Numbered from the stretch's first letter, positions 1 through 7,162 are shown. The stretch: 14,116 nucleotides of DNA from UMGS1649 sp964481385 (GCA_964481385.1 CAYZTN010000030.1:1-14116); one strand, 5' to 3'. Notes: generated by a model from the sequence alone, not told the origin. Translations and numbers: made by a program.

Positions 1-38
1 TTTGGCTGTAATTTAGTGCTACTTTTTCAGCAATCCCG

Positions 39-66
39 AAACGTCCCAAATGACACTGTTTACATT
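39..66. repeat. 28-bp direct repeat, left copy
   Basis: This 28-bp stretch is identical to 2543-2570. It contains the 18-bp core AAACGTCCCAAATGACAC and ends with GTTTACATT. Its last base is also the last base of the KAP ATPase stop codon, read on the minus strand. Unlike the right copy, it lacks the facing inverted arm, so here it is only a half-element. The two copies bracket the KAP gene and the small plus-strand ORF. Confidence 0.85.
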
Positions 67-2006
67 TATACTAAATTTCTAATTGTTTCTGATAAACTCT
101 TTTGAAGTGCTGTTTTTATAGTTGGTTCCACATCTTTTACCGCACTATCTATTATATCCGCAAGTGCTAGCAAATTTTCCTTATCTTGTGCAAGCAAATT
201 ATCTTTTCCAGCATACCTTGTAGATACTACACTTATGAAATTATACATATCGTAATTGGACAATATTTTTAGTTTATCATACAATACTGTCATTTCATAT
301 TTTTCAAATATAGAGACATTCGAAAACTCATTTATAACTAATCTATAAAATTCATCCACATTATTTACTAATGCATTAAACAAATCTGCTACTCTATTTC
401 TTAATACTTGGTCATATACTTTATGTTTTATATCATTACATTCATTCGCAAACTCCTTAAGCTTTTCGTCTTTAACCTCTGCAATATCCATATCAGGAGT
501 GTCTACTTTTATATTCAAATCATTTGTTAAAGCCACTTTATATCCAAGTAAAAACCTATCCTTTATCTCGTCTACATAGTAACGTACAACTCCAATTTCA
601 CACAAATGTTTATATACAGAAAATAACTTTAAAAAATCTTTAGTACTTACATTGCCTTCTTTTACCTCGAATAATACCTTATCTACTAAAATACTAAAAT
701 CCAAGTCAGACAACTTCCAATACGTTCCATTCAAAAGTTTTACATATTCGTCTTCTTTTACTTTTTCTTTTGGAAACATAGCTTCCTTCATATTATCATG
801 AAAAACTTTCTCATTAAACACTCTCGTTCTTACATATATTTCAATAAATTTAAAAAACTTGTAATCTGATTTGTAATTTAAAAAGTATCTCGTATCAAAT
901 TCTTTTATATAATAGCTCGTTTCATCATTTACTAAATTCGAAGTATATAATATTGACTGATATTCTTCATTATTGTTTATGTTGCTGAAACTCTGCTTAA
1001 CGTTTCCACCTACTTTAATTTCAAAAGCAATTGCAATTGTAAACATTAAAAGTGTTTTCATAAGTTCACTGCTCACATCTGGATACTTATACACTGTCAT
1101 ATTATATATCTTTTCAAAATCATTTAACGCATGTTTTAAAACTCTTAAATTCTTAGTATTTGTTTTATTAAATACATTAATAATAGTAGCTATTTCTTTT
1201 TTCAAGAACTTAGATAATTCCGTGTTATACTCATATCTCACAAGCATCCCATTTAATATATACGAATACTCAGGAGTATATTCAAAACATTCACCAATTA
1301 GTTTTTCCTTAATTCTTTCGTAAGCATTTGTTCTATCAAAAATGCTCCTTATTTTATCATCAAGTATAGTTGCTATAGGCTTGTCCGTTTCTTCCCTCAC
1401 TTTTGCAAGTTCGCCTTGTTCAGATAAAAGCATTGTAGCAACTAATGTTTTCATTTCTATATTGTTGTTTTTAAACTTTATTGCAAGCTCTTTTTCATTA
1501 CATATAAGGATTGTTTTAATGCCATCATGCTCTACAAAATTGTTTATATATCCTAATATATCTACTATGTCTATGTTTGCTCTTTCGAGGTCATCAAAAC
1601 ACAATACTTTGTCTGATGTAGAAAATATTTTAGAATAATCTTGCTGTGAAGACGATGGTTGAATCGCACCATAAAGATTTGCAATATCTACACCAGTTTT
1701 AACATACTCTGGCAAATAATTTCCTTCTGAACCGTCAGTAAACTTTTTAAGTGCTTTTGACATAAGCGGATTTGTTTCCAAAAAAATTTTTTTACTAATT
1801 TCTTCCAAACTATTTATTCCATAAAGAGAAATATATATCGTTTTATATAACTGTCCTTCTTTATTTCTAATTGCTTCTATTCTTTGACGCAATTTGTTAT
1901 TCCAAAAGTGTGTTTTACCACTACCCCATTCTCCATTTATCATGACAGCATAATCCGTATATGGTCTTCTTATGTATTCTTCAATACTATCTATTAATTC
2001 TTTCAT
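66..2006 (-). CDS. KAP-like P-loop NTPase (646 aa)
   Basis: Predicted cytoplasmic ATPase of the KAP / P-loop NTPase-fold type. A Walker A motif, GEWGSGKT, lies at residues 25-32. A Walker B motif with the double aspartate, VLCFDDLER, lies near 134-142. A possible sensor strand, ILICNE, lies near 166-171. The remaining roughly 450 residues are lysine- and glutamate-rich and look helical; I recognise no domain there. Many KAP proteins carry membrane helices inserted in the ATPase domain, but I see no hydrophobic segment here, so this looks like a soluble form. The ATG at 2006 is preferred over the GTG at 2015 because that GTG lies inside the Shine-Dalgarno AGGTGAT. The gene has its own promoter and is divergent from the small cysteine-rich ORF. 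Some KAP proteins, such as PifA of plasmid F, exclude phages. A defence role here is inference only. Confidence 0.8.
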   Translation of the reverse strand: MKELIDSIEEYIRRPYTDYAVMINGEWGSGKTHFWNNKLRQRIEAIRNKEGQLYKTIYISLYGINSLEEISKKIFLETNPLMSKALKKFTDGSEGNYLPEYVKTGVDIANLYGAIQPSSSQQDYSKIFSTSDKVLCFDDLERANIDIVDILGYINNFVEHDGIKTILICNEKELAIKFKNNNIEMKTLVATMLLSEQGELAKVREETDKPIATILDDKIRSIFDRTNAYERIKEKLIGECFEYTPEYSYILNGMLVRYEYNTELSKFLKKEIATIINVFNKTNTKNLRVLKHALNDFEKIYNMTVYKYPDVSSELMKTLLMFTIAIAFEIKVGGNVKQSFSNINNNEEYQSILYTSNLVNDETSYYIKEFDTRYFLNYKSDYKFFKFIEIYVRTRVFNEKVFHDNMKEAMFPKEKVKEDEYVKLLNGTYWKLSDLDFSILVDKVLFEVKEGNVSTKDFLKLFSVYKHLCEIGVVRYYVDEIKDRFLLGYKVALTNDLNIKVDTPDMDIAEVKDEKLKEFANECNDIKHKVYDQVLRNRVADLFNALVNNVDEFYRLVINEFSNVSIFEKYEMTVLYDKLKILSNYDMYNFISVVSTRYAGKDNLLAQDKENLLALADIIDSAVKDVEPTIKTALQKSLSETIRNLV

Positions 2007-2028
2007 ATATATCACCTATTTCAGTGAT

Positions 2029-2057
2029 ATTATATACCACAGAGCATGATTTGACAA
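2029..2057 (-). promoter_or_regulatory. Sigma-A-type promoter of the KAP gene
   Basis: On the minus strand a TTGTCA -35 box (2052-2057) is followed, after exactly 17 bp, by a perfect TATAAT -10 box (2029-2034). The predicted start is near 2022, leaving a leader of about 16 nt before the ATG at 2006. This is the clearest housekeeping-type promoter in the window and implies the gene is transcribed on its own. Confidence 0.75.
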
Positions 2058-2100
2058 GTATACAAAAACAAAAAATAAAACAGTGGACATTTGACATGCA

Positions 2101-2151
2101 TGATATAATGTTGATGTACAAAAAATTTGTCAAAAAATAATTTTTAAGGAG
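2101..2151 (+). promoter_or_regulatory. Extended -10 promoter and RBS of the small Cys-rich ORF
   Basis: TGATATAAT at 2101-2109 is a perfect extended -10 (TGn plus TATAAT). The upstream sequence has only a poor -35 match (around 2083-2089). TTGACA at 2091-2096 is just 7 bp from the -10 and cannot be its partner. AAGGAG at 2146-2151 is a strong Shine-Dalgarno, 10 nt before the ATG at 2162. A GTG at 2156 is only 4 nt away and is less likely to be used. Confidence 0.55.
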
Positions 2152-2161
2152 ATACGTGTAT

Positions 2162-2446
2162 ATGAATATAATTCCCATAAAATGGTCTTTCAATTTTCAT
2201 CCACTAATGCATATCTTGCAAATTACAGGTTCATGCGATGTTGCAAATTGTGAAAACATATTGTTTAATCACATTGTATTTTTGATGGAAAAAGCTAACG
2301 CGTGTTTTAACGCCATATGTATTTCTGATGAACCGCCACAACTTTCAACTTCATGTATTTCTATATCTTGTAAATTACAATTTAAATGTAAAGAAGATGC
2401 CGAAGGTTTTTTAAAATACGTTAAAAATTCTCATCCTTCAACGTAA
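2162..2446 (+). CDS. Small cysteine-rich protein with three CX4C pairs (94 aa)
   Basis: I do not recognise this protein. It has seven cysteines, at residues 25, 30, 48, 53, 65, 70 and 76. Six of them form three pairs with the same spacing, C-x4-C (25/30, 48/53, 65/70). His13, His17, His37 and His91 are further possible ligands. No signal peptide or clear membrane helix is seen. The extended -10 promoter and the AAGGAG site 10 nt upstream of the ATG support real expression. The gene is divergent from the KAP ATPase, and both lie between the 28-bp direct repeats. The stretch 2447-2526 after its stop holds no gene and no convincing stem-loop terminator, only a run of seven T near 2516. Metal or redox binding is a guess from the cysteine pattern. 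Confidence 0.6.
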   Translation: MNIIPIKWSFNFHPLMHILQITGSCDVANCENILFNHIVFLMEKANACFNAICISDEPPQLSTSCISISCKLQFKCKEDAEGFLKYVKNSHPST

Positions 2447-2526
2447 GTTTATTAAGACAATATCTCTGTTGCCTACTCGTTGCCGAAAACTTTACTCCAC
2501 CCAGACTATTTAGGATTTTTTTGAAC

Positions 2527-2570
2527 AAACAGTGTCATTTGAAAACGTCCCAAATGACACTGTTTACATT
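2527..2570. repeat. 15-bp perfect inverted repeat with right copy of the 28-bp direct repeat
   Basis: AAACAGTGTCATTTG (2527-2541) and CAAATGACACTGTTT (2551-2565) are perfect reverse complements around a 9-nt loop. The right arm is part of the 28-bp sequence (2543-2570) that is identical to 39-66. The element lies just past the DUF1653 stop codon (2581) and could act as an mRNA 3' stem-loop. It is not followed by a clear T-run on either strand, so it is not a standard intrinsic terminator. It resembles palindromic REP-like intergenic repeats. Confidence 0.85.
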
Positions 2571-2580
2571 ATAAAAATTC

Positions 2581-2826
2581 TTAATTATTTTTGCTATTGA
2601 TATTTTGCAACTCAAACCTATATTGTTGTTTAACTTTTGGATACTTTTTATGGTCTACTTCAGATAAAAACATATCTTTTGGTCTGATGTATAGTTTGTT
2701 TTCTCCGTAAAGTGCTCTATACACAACATATTCTTCTTTAGTTTCGCTGTGAATTGCCGTGTCTTCTACTAAATAATAATCGCCTTTAAAATGCTTATAC
2801 ACGCCATTTATCTTTAACTCTTGCAT
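2581..2826 (-). CDS. DUF1653 family protein (81 aa)
   Basis: Small protein of the DUF1653 family, whose function is unknown. The family pattern is visible as GVYKHFKGDYYLVEDTA near residues 8-24, then HSETKEEYVVYRALYG, then a proline-containing IRPKDMFLSEV segment. The full family length is present. The gap to nrdG is 12 nt, and the Shine-Dalgarno (GTGAGGTC) overlaps the nrdG stop codon TGA. It is therefore the third gene of the nrdD-nrdG operon and is probably translated along with it. The context suggests expression under anaerobic DNA synthesis, but DUF1653 genes occur in many settings, so a direct role in ribonucleotide reduction is not implied. Confidence 0.88.
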   Translation of the reverse strand: MQELKINGVYKHFKGDYYLVEDTAIHSETKEEYVVYRALYGENKLYIRPKDMFLSEVDHKKYPKVKQQYRFELQNINSKNN

Positions 2827-2838
2827 AACACAAAGACC

Positions 2839-3330
2839 TCACTCTAATACACACACAGTATTTGCTAAACGTGTTTTTTTCACATCTATTACTCTTTGAT
2901 TGCTAGAACCTTTCCATTTTAGTGTTGGATCGTGCAGTTCATCTTTATACTGCCCATCAACCAAAACATCAAGATACTCTATAACCTCTTTATCTTTTAA
3001 ATATTCTTCAAATATAAATCCAGTCCACGCCCATATAGTTTTATTTGGAAATCTTTTTTTAAACTCCCTTGCTAGACGCGTAGTTCCTTCAATATTTTTA
3101 GGATGCATAGGCTCGCCTCCTAATATAGACAAGCCTACTATATAATCATGCTCACACAAGTCTAACACTTTGGCTATTGTTTCGTCTGTAAACTCTACTC
3201 CTCCATTAAAGTCGTGTGTTTCAGGGTTAAAACAATTTTTACAGTTAAATATACATCCTTGAAAAAATATTGATACTCTAACTCCAGGCCCATTTGAAAT
3301 ATCCATTTTTCTAATTTTGTTGTATCTCAT
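2839..3330 (-). CDS. nrdG: Anaerobic ribonucleotide reductase activating protein (163 aa)
   Basis: Radical-SAM activase that uses a 4Fe-4S cluster and S-adenosylmethionine to place the glycyl radical on NrdD. The cluster-binding motif C-x3-C-x2-C is at Cys26, Cys30 and Cys33, in the context GCIFNCKNCFNPETHDF. The SAM-binding segment LGGEPMHPKN follows. The N-terminal stretch NGPGVRVSIFFQGC is typical of NrdG, and the length matches the short NrdG type. The gene starts 15 nt after the nrdD stop codon, with only a weak upstream AGG as ribosome site. Translational coupling to nrdD is likely. Like its partner, the enzyme works only without oxygen. Confidence 0.95.
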   Translation of the reverse strand: MRYNKIRKMDISNGPGVRVSIFFQGCIFNCKNCFNPETHDFNGGVEFTDETIAKVLDLCEHDYIVGLSILGGEPMHPKNIEGTTRLAREFKKRFPNKTIWAWTGFIFEEYLKDKEVIEYLDVLVDGQYKDELHDPTLKWKGSSNQRVIDVKKTRLANTVCVLE

Positions 3331-3345
3331 AACCTATTCTACTTT

Positions 3346-5499
3346 CTATGCATCTTTATTATCTATGTGCATTACTCTTTCTTTAATCTCTTGTGTTCTT
3401 CCTTTATTCCAGAAGTTTGTTCCAATGTAACCACAAGTTCTTCTTGCTACATTTAGTTTATCATGGTCACGGTTACCACACTCTGGGCAATACCATTCAA
3501 GATTTTCGTCTATCATAATCTCGCCTGTATATCCGCAACACTGACAATAATCTGATTTTGTATTCATTTCTGCATACATTATATTATCATAAATAAAACG
3601 AATAACCTCTAGTACTACATCTAAGTTTCCGGTCAAGTTTGGTGTCTCTATATAGCTTATTGCACCACCTGGGCTTAATCTTTGAAACTCACTTTCAAGT
3701 TTTAGTTTTGTAAATGCGTCTATTTCTTCAAATACTGGTACGTGATATGAATTTGTTATATAATCTCTATCTGTTATACCTTTAATCTTACCAAAACGCT
3801 CTCTTAAGCATTTAGCAAATTTGTATGTAGTAGATTCTATTGGTGTACCGTATACGCTATAGTCTATATCTTCTACTTCTTTCCACTCTTTACATTTATC
3901 GTTCATTTTTTGCATAACTTGCAAGGCAAATTCTTTACCTTTTCCGTTATCTGTATGTGAATGCCCTGTCATAAACTTAACACACTCATATAGTCCTGCA
4001 TATCCTAAAGATATTGTTGAATAACCATGATGAAGTAATTCATGTATGCTCTCACCTTTTTTAAGACGTGCAAGTGCTCCATGTTGCCAAAGTATTGGTG
4101 CCACGTCCGAAGTTGCCTTACTAAGTCTTTTGTGTCTTATTTGAAGTGCTGTATGGCAAAGTTCAAGTCTTTCTTCAAATATCTTCCAGAACAAATCAAA
4201 ATCTTTGTCTGCAGATAAAGCTACATCAACAAGGTTGATTGTAACAACGCCTTGATTAAATCTTCCATAATACTTAGGTTTTCCATTTTCATCAACATAA
4301 GGTGTTAAGAATGATCTACAACCCATACATGGATAACACTGTCCATCTCCATTTTTGTCTTTCTTTAACTCTTTCATTATTTTTTCTGAAATATAGTCGG
4401 GAACCATTCTTTTTGCAGTACATTCAGCAGCTAAACGTGTTAAGTAATAATACTTACTATTCTCGTGAATGTTATCTTCTTCTAACACATACAAAAGTTT
4501 TGGAAAAGCAGGTGTAATATACACGCCTTTTTCATTTTTCATTCCTTGAATACGTTGACGCAACACTTCCTCAATTACCATAGCAAGCTCTTCTTTGTAT
4601 TCAACAGTTTCTCCTAAATACATACATACACTTAAAAATGGCGCTTGACCATTTGTTGTAGTCATTGAGTTTATTTGATATTGGAATGTTTGAACTCCAT
4701 CTGTAATCTCTTTTCTCAAATCTTCTTTAGCAAATCTTTCGCATTGTTCAAGGGACATACCTCTTGATTCATATCTTTTTAGGTAATAGTTGTAACTTGC
4801 TCTTACAAATGGAACAAGGTGCGTTAATGTAATGGTTGCTCCGCCATATTGACTAGATGATACTGCTGTAATTAACTGAGTTGCAATAGTCATTGCAGTT
4901 AAAAATCTATGTGGTTTTTCTATCATTACTCCGTTTATATTAGTTCCGTTTTGCAACATATCTTCAAGGTTTATAAGATCACAGTTGTGAAGTGCATTTT
5001 GTGCAAAATAGTCTGCGTCATGAAAGTGTATTACGCCTTCGTCATGAGCTTTTACAACGTTTTCTGGAAGCAAAAATCTACGAGTTATATCTGTACTAGT
5101 AATTCCTGCTAAATAGTCTCTTTGTGTTGTTACAACTTTAGCATTTTTATTTGAGTTTTCTGTGTTCCAGTACTCATTTTCTCCGTCAATTAACTCTTTT
5201 ATAGAAAGATCAGTTGTGTTACTTCTTCTTACAAGCTCTCTTGTGTATCTGTAAGTTATATACTCCTTAGCTAAAGCATATTTACCAAGACTCATTAAAC
5301 GCATTTCAATGATATCTTGAATATCTTCAACTAATATTCTCTTTTTCTTTAATCCTTCAATATATTTAATGATATTTTTGATTTGAATATCTGACACTCT
5401 GTCCTCTTCAGCAACCTCTGCATTAGCTTTCTCAATTGCAATTTGAATCTTTTCTGGACAGTAATCTACCATGTGTCCATCCCTTTTTATAACTTTCAT
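3346..5499 (-). CDS. nrdD: Anaerobic (class III) ribonucleoside-triphosphate reductase (717 aa)
   Basis: Glycyl-radical enzyme that reduces ribonucleoside triphosphates to deoxy forms, supplying DNA precursors without oxygen. An ATP-cone, the allosteric domain sensing ATP/dATP, fills roughly residues 1-92. The catalytic core contains the conserved HNCDLINL segment, CMGCRSFLTPY and NQGVVTINLVDVA. A zinc site is formed by Cys652/Cys655 and Cys671/Cys674. The C-terminal glycyl-radical loop is RRTCGYIGTNFWNKGR, with Gly690 as the expected radical site. The length is normal. The start is supported by a strong GGGGAGG Shine-Dalgarno (5507-5513). It heads the operon with nrdG and the DUF1653 gene. 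An extended -10 promoter and a palindromic operator lie upstream, which suggests control by the divergent Crp/Fnr-type regulator. Confidence 0.97.
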   Translation of the reverse strand: MKVIKRDGHMVDYCPEKIQIAIEKANAEVAEEDRVSDIQIKNIIKYIEGLKKKRILVEDIQDIIEMRLMSLGKYALAKEYITYRYTRELVRRSNTTDLSIKELIDGENEYWNTENSNKNAKVVTTQRDYLAGITSTDITRRFLLPENVVKAHDEGVIHFHDADYFAQNALHNCDLINLEDMLQNGTNINGVMIEKPHRFLTAMTIATQLITAVSSSQYGGATITLTHLVPFVRASYNYYLKRYESRGMSLEQCERFAKEDLRKEITDGVQTFQYQINSMTTTNGQAPFLSVCMYLGETVEYKEELAMVIEEVLRQRIQGMKNEKGVYITPAFPKLLYVLEEDNIHENSKYYYLTRLAAECTAKRMVPDYISEKIMKELKKDKNGDGQCYPCMGCRSFLTPYVDENGKPKYYGRFNQGVVTINLVDVALSADKDFDLFWKIFEERLELCHTALQIRHKRLSKATSDVAPILWQHGALARLKKGESIHELLHHGYSTISLGYAGLYECVKFMTGHSHTDNGKGKEFALQVMQKMNDKCKEWKEVEDIDYSVYGTPIESTTYKFAKCLRERFGKIKGITDRDYITNSYHVPVFEEIDAFTKLKLESEFQRLSPGGAISYIETPNLTGNLDVVLEVIRFIYDNIMYAEMNTKSDYCQCCGYTGEIMIDENLEWYCPECGNRDHDKLNVARRTCGYIGTNFWNKGRTQEIKERVMHIDNKDA

Positions 5500-5526
5500 A
5501 TATATTCCTCCCCTTTGGACAAGATA

Positions 5527-5535
5527 ACTATACCA
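5527..5535 (-). promoter_or_regulatory. Extended -10 promoter of nrdD
   Basis: On the minus strand, TGGTATAGT (5527-5535) fits an extended -10 (TGn plus TATAGT). The sequence 17 bp upstream (CAATAA) is a poor -35 box. The predicted start is 5520, giving a leader of about 20 nt that carries the GGGGAGG ribosome site. A weak -35 with an activator site centred at -41.5 is the classic arrangement of a class II activated promoter. Confidence 0.6.
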
Positions 5536-5552
5536 TATACTGAAAAAGTTTA

Positions 5553-5570
5553 TTGTTGCACTTGCAACAA
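5553..5570. promoter_or_regulatory. Palindromic operator, probably for the Crp/Fnr-type regulator
   Basis: TTGTTGCACTTGCAACAA is a perfect inverted repeat with 7-bp arms and a 4-bp spacer. This is the size and symmetry of a Crp/Fnr dimer site. Its centre, between 5561 and 5562, is 41.5 bp upstream of the predicted nrdD start. It also covers the predicted -35 region (5562-5567) of the divergent regulator gene. The location between a regulator and its likely target suggests activation of nrdD and repression of the regulator itself. The half-site differs from the classical CRP (TGTGA) and FNR (TTGAT) half-sites. Confidence 0.65.
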
Positions 5571-5590
5571 ATTGTGAAAAATGATATTAT
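5562..5590 (+). promoter_or_regulatory. Promoter of the Crp/Fnr-type regulator gene
   Basis: A TTGCAA -35 box (5562-5567) and a TATTAT -10 box (5585-5590) are 17 bp apart. TGA just before the -10 makes it an extended -10. The predicted start is near 5597, about 33 nt before the ATG. The -35 box lies inside the palindrome at 5553-5570, so binding there should block polymerase. Confidence 0.55.
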
Positions 5591-5629
5591 ATTTCTGTGA
5601 CAAAATTATGGCAAGTTTGAGGTGAGAAA

Positions 5630-6250
5630 ATGCACGATATTTTTTATAACATAGGCCCTAAAGAGCAAGAGTCTCTAAAGAAAATGCTAGAAGCAAGCAG
5701 TATAAAATTAAAGAAAAATACCGAACTTAGTAAAATTCTCTACAAAAATATTCTAGGTATTGTTTTAACAGGCACAGCACAAATTATTAAAATAGACTAT
5801 GACGGTAACAAAAATATATTAGAAGATTTAACTTCCAATATGATTTTTGGTTCTTCCATTTCCTCTTTAGACAGTGAAGATATATCTCTTATTGCTAAGG
5901 AAGACTCTACTTTGCTTATCTTTGACTATGACCGTATTTTAAACTATACAAGCATTAACTCAAAAAGCTATGTGCAGTTTTTAAAAAATATTTTAGATAT
6001 TACAAATGACGTAATTGCAAAAAAAAATATACGTACAGAAATACTTACTAAAAAAACTATACGTACTAGACTTCTAGCATACTTTGAAACATATGCAAAA
6101 GGCGGTAAAGTTATACTAAATCATTCATACACAGAACTTGCAGACTTTCTTGCGGTAGACAGATGCGCTATGACAAGGGAGCTTAAAAACTTAAAAGAAG
6201 AAGGATTTATAGAAGCAAAAGGTAGAAATATAACTATAAAGATGTGTTAA
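5630..6250 (+). CDS. Crp/Fnr-family transcription regulator (206 aa)
   Basis: Transcription factor of the Crp/Fnr family. Residues about 1-125 form a cyclic-nucleotide-binding-like beta barrel (for example ILGIVLTGTAQIIKIDYDGN at 41-60). A linker and dimer helix follow to about 140. A winged helix-turn-helix then fills about 140-206, with the helix-turn-helix near 167-190 (YTELADFLAVDRCAMTREL). There is no N-terminal cysteine cluster, so it should not carry an FNR-type iron-sulphur cluster. The only cysteines are Cys179, in the recognition helix, and Cys206. In the recognition helix, Arg178 and Arg183 match the DNA-contacting arginines of CRP, but the usual glutamate between them is Cys179. 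The ribosome site GAGGTG is 5 nt from the ATG. The gene is divergent from nrdD and shares an operator with it. The effector is unknown; redox state or nitrosative stress are reasonable guesses. Confidence 0.9.
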   Translation: MHDIFYNIGPKEQESLKKMLEASSIKLKKNTELSKILYKNILGIVLTGTAQIIKIDYDGNKNILEDLTSNMIFGSSISSLDSEDISLIAKEDSTLLIFDYDRILNYTSINSKSYVQFLKNILDITNDVIAKKNIRTEILTKKTIRTRLLAYFETYAKGGKVILNHSYTELADFLAVDRCAMTRELKNLKEEGFIEAKGRNITIKMC

Positions 6251-6280
6251 AACTCCCACAAAGTATACCTGTGAGAGTTT
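6250..6280. terminator. Bidirectional intrinsic terminator
   Basis: AAACTC (6250-6255) pairs with GAGTTT (6275-6280). After one mismatch, CACA (6257-6260) pairs with TGTG (6270-6273) around a 9-nt loop. On the plus strand it is followed by a T-rich tail (TTATTATTTAATTTT), ending the regulator transcript. On the minus strand the stem ends in TTTT just past the kinase stop codon, so it can serve both convergent genes. Confidence 0.75.
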
Positions 6281-6283
6281 TTA

Positions 6284-7162
6284 TTATTTAATTTTCTCAT
6301 ACACGGGCTTTAATATATTATCATATCTTAACCTCAGTATTTTCTTATAGAACTCCTTACGAATATTTGTTATATATGGAGTCCTATCTATAATGTCATC
6401 AATTACTTCAAAATCAATTTTCGGCACTACTCTTTTTACTGCTTCATTACAATCAACATTTATCATTGATGTTATATATTCAAAATAATTTATTTTTTTA
6501 TCATTTACTTTAATTGAAGACGTCGGAAATATTCTAACTCTTGAATACATTTCCTCATCACTTTTAATAACCTCATTTATTCTGTCATCACTTAACTGAG
6601 GATATAAGCAAGAAGCACAATCATAAAGCGGTGCTATTTCTATTTTTTCTTTTTCTTCATTTACTAAAAAACCCCAATTTCCATTATGTCTATCGAAATT
6701 TCCAACTAAAGCATCGGCTATAAACATATCCCAAAAAAATTCTTTTAGCTTTTGACTATCATACACATCTTGTGATTTAATTGCTTCCAAAATCTCTACT
6801 AGCTCAGTTCCATAACCATTCTTTGAAGTTTCTATTTGACTGTTTTTTAATTCAGCAAACTGTTTTAACACTACACCTGTATTAGTAAAATCTTTGCACG
6901 CCACAACAATCTTTTTATGCCCGTTTATTTCGTACTCACCAAGCAACGTTTCTTGTACCAAAAAACCAAGGCTTTGCATTATGTGGCATACTACATATTC
7001 GGATATGCAACTATTTGTGTACAGCAGCTCCTTTCCTTCTGTATTAACAGACGGAAATTTTAGCATATAATTTGCCCCATTATATACTACACACATTTTA
7101 CCACCATTTTTTCCGCCATAATACTTATACTTGTTTATTTCACACTTTGTAAAATCTATCAT
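6284..7162 (-). CDS. HipA/CtkA-like serine/threonine kinase (292 aa)
   Basis: Protein kinase of the HipA C-terminal-like (CtkA-type) family. A glycine-rich GGKNGGK loop is at residues 16-22, and a likely ATP-binding lysine, Lys35, is in the segment YMLKFP. The catalytic loop is NFDRHNGNWGF, with Asp157 as the expected catalytic base. The metal-binding DFG equivalent is Asp181 in PLYDCAS. HipA has an extra N-terminal subdomain that is missing here, which makes CtkA of Helicobacter the closer model. The ATG follows the TAG of the upstream 78-residue gene with no gap. Its Shine-Dalgarno (AAGGAG) lies inside that gene, so the two are translationally coupled. HipA kinases act as toxins that phosphorylate translation factors, but the target here is unknown. 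All catalytic motifs look intact. Confidence 0.87.
   Translation of the reverse strand: MIDFTKCEINKYKYYGGKNGGKMCVVYNGANYMLKFPSVNTEGKELLYTNSCISEYVVCHIMQSLGFLVQETLLGEYEINGHKKIVVACKDFTNTGVVLKQFAELKNSQIETSKNGYGTELVEILEAIKSQDVYDSQKLKEFFWDMFIADALVGNFDRHNGNWGFLVNEEKEKIEIAPLYDCASCLYPQLSDDRINEVIKSDEEMYSRVRIFPTSSIKVNDKKINYFEYITSMINVDCNEAVKRVVPKIDFEVIDDIIDRTPYITNIRKEFYKKILRLRYDNILKPVYEKIK

Noticed and set aside
973..1638. Plus-strand open frames inside the KAP gene
   Set aside because: They lie fully antisense to a gene with clear P-loop motifs, have no ribosome sites, and encode Leu/Ile/Ser-rich strings typical of the reverse strand of AT-rich coding DNA.
2091..2109. TTGACA followed by TATAAT as a promoter of the small ORF
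   Set aside because: The two boxes are only 7 bp apart, far below the 16-18 bp needed. The extended -10 alone is the better explanation.
1987..2193. 68-aa minus-strand open frame overlapping the KAP start
   Set aside because: It overlaps the KAP promoter and the small ORF, has no ribosome site, and its product is a Tyr/Ile/Cys-rich string from AT-rich intergenic DNA.
2527..2565. Perfect hairpin as a standard intrinsic terminator
   Set aside because: No T-run follows directly on either strand, and the sequence belongs to a repeat family present at other sites.
2900..3145. Plus-strand 81-aa open frame inside nrdG
   Set aside because: It is antisense to a well-supported radical-SAM gene and lacks a ribosome site.
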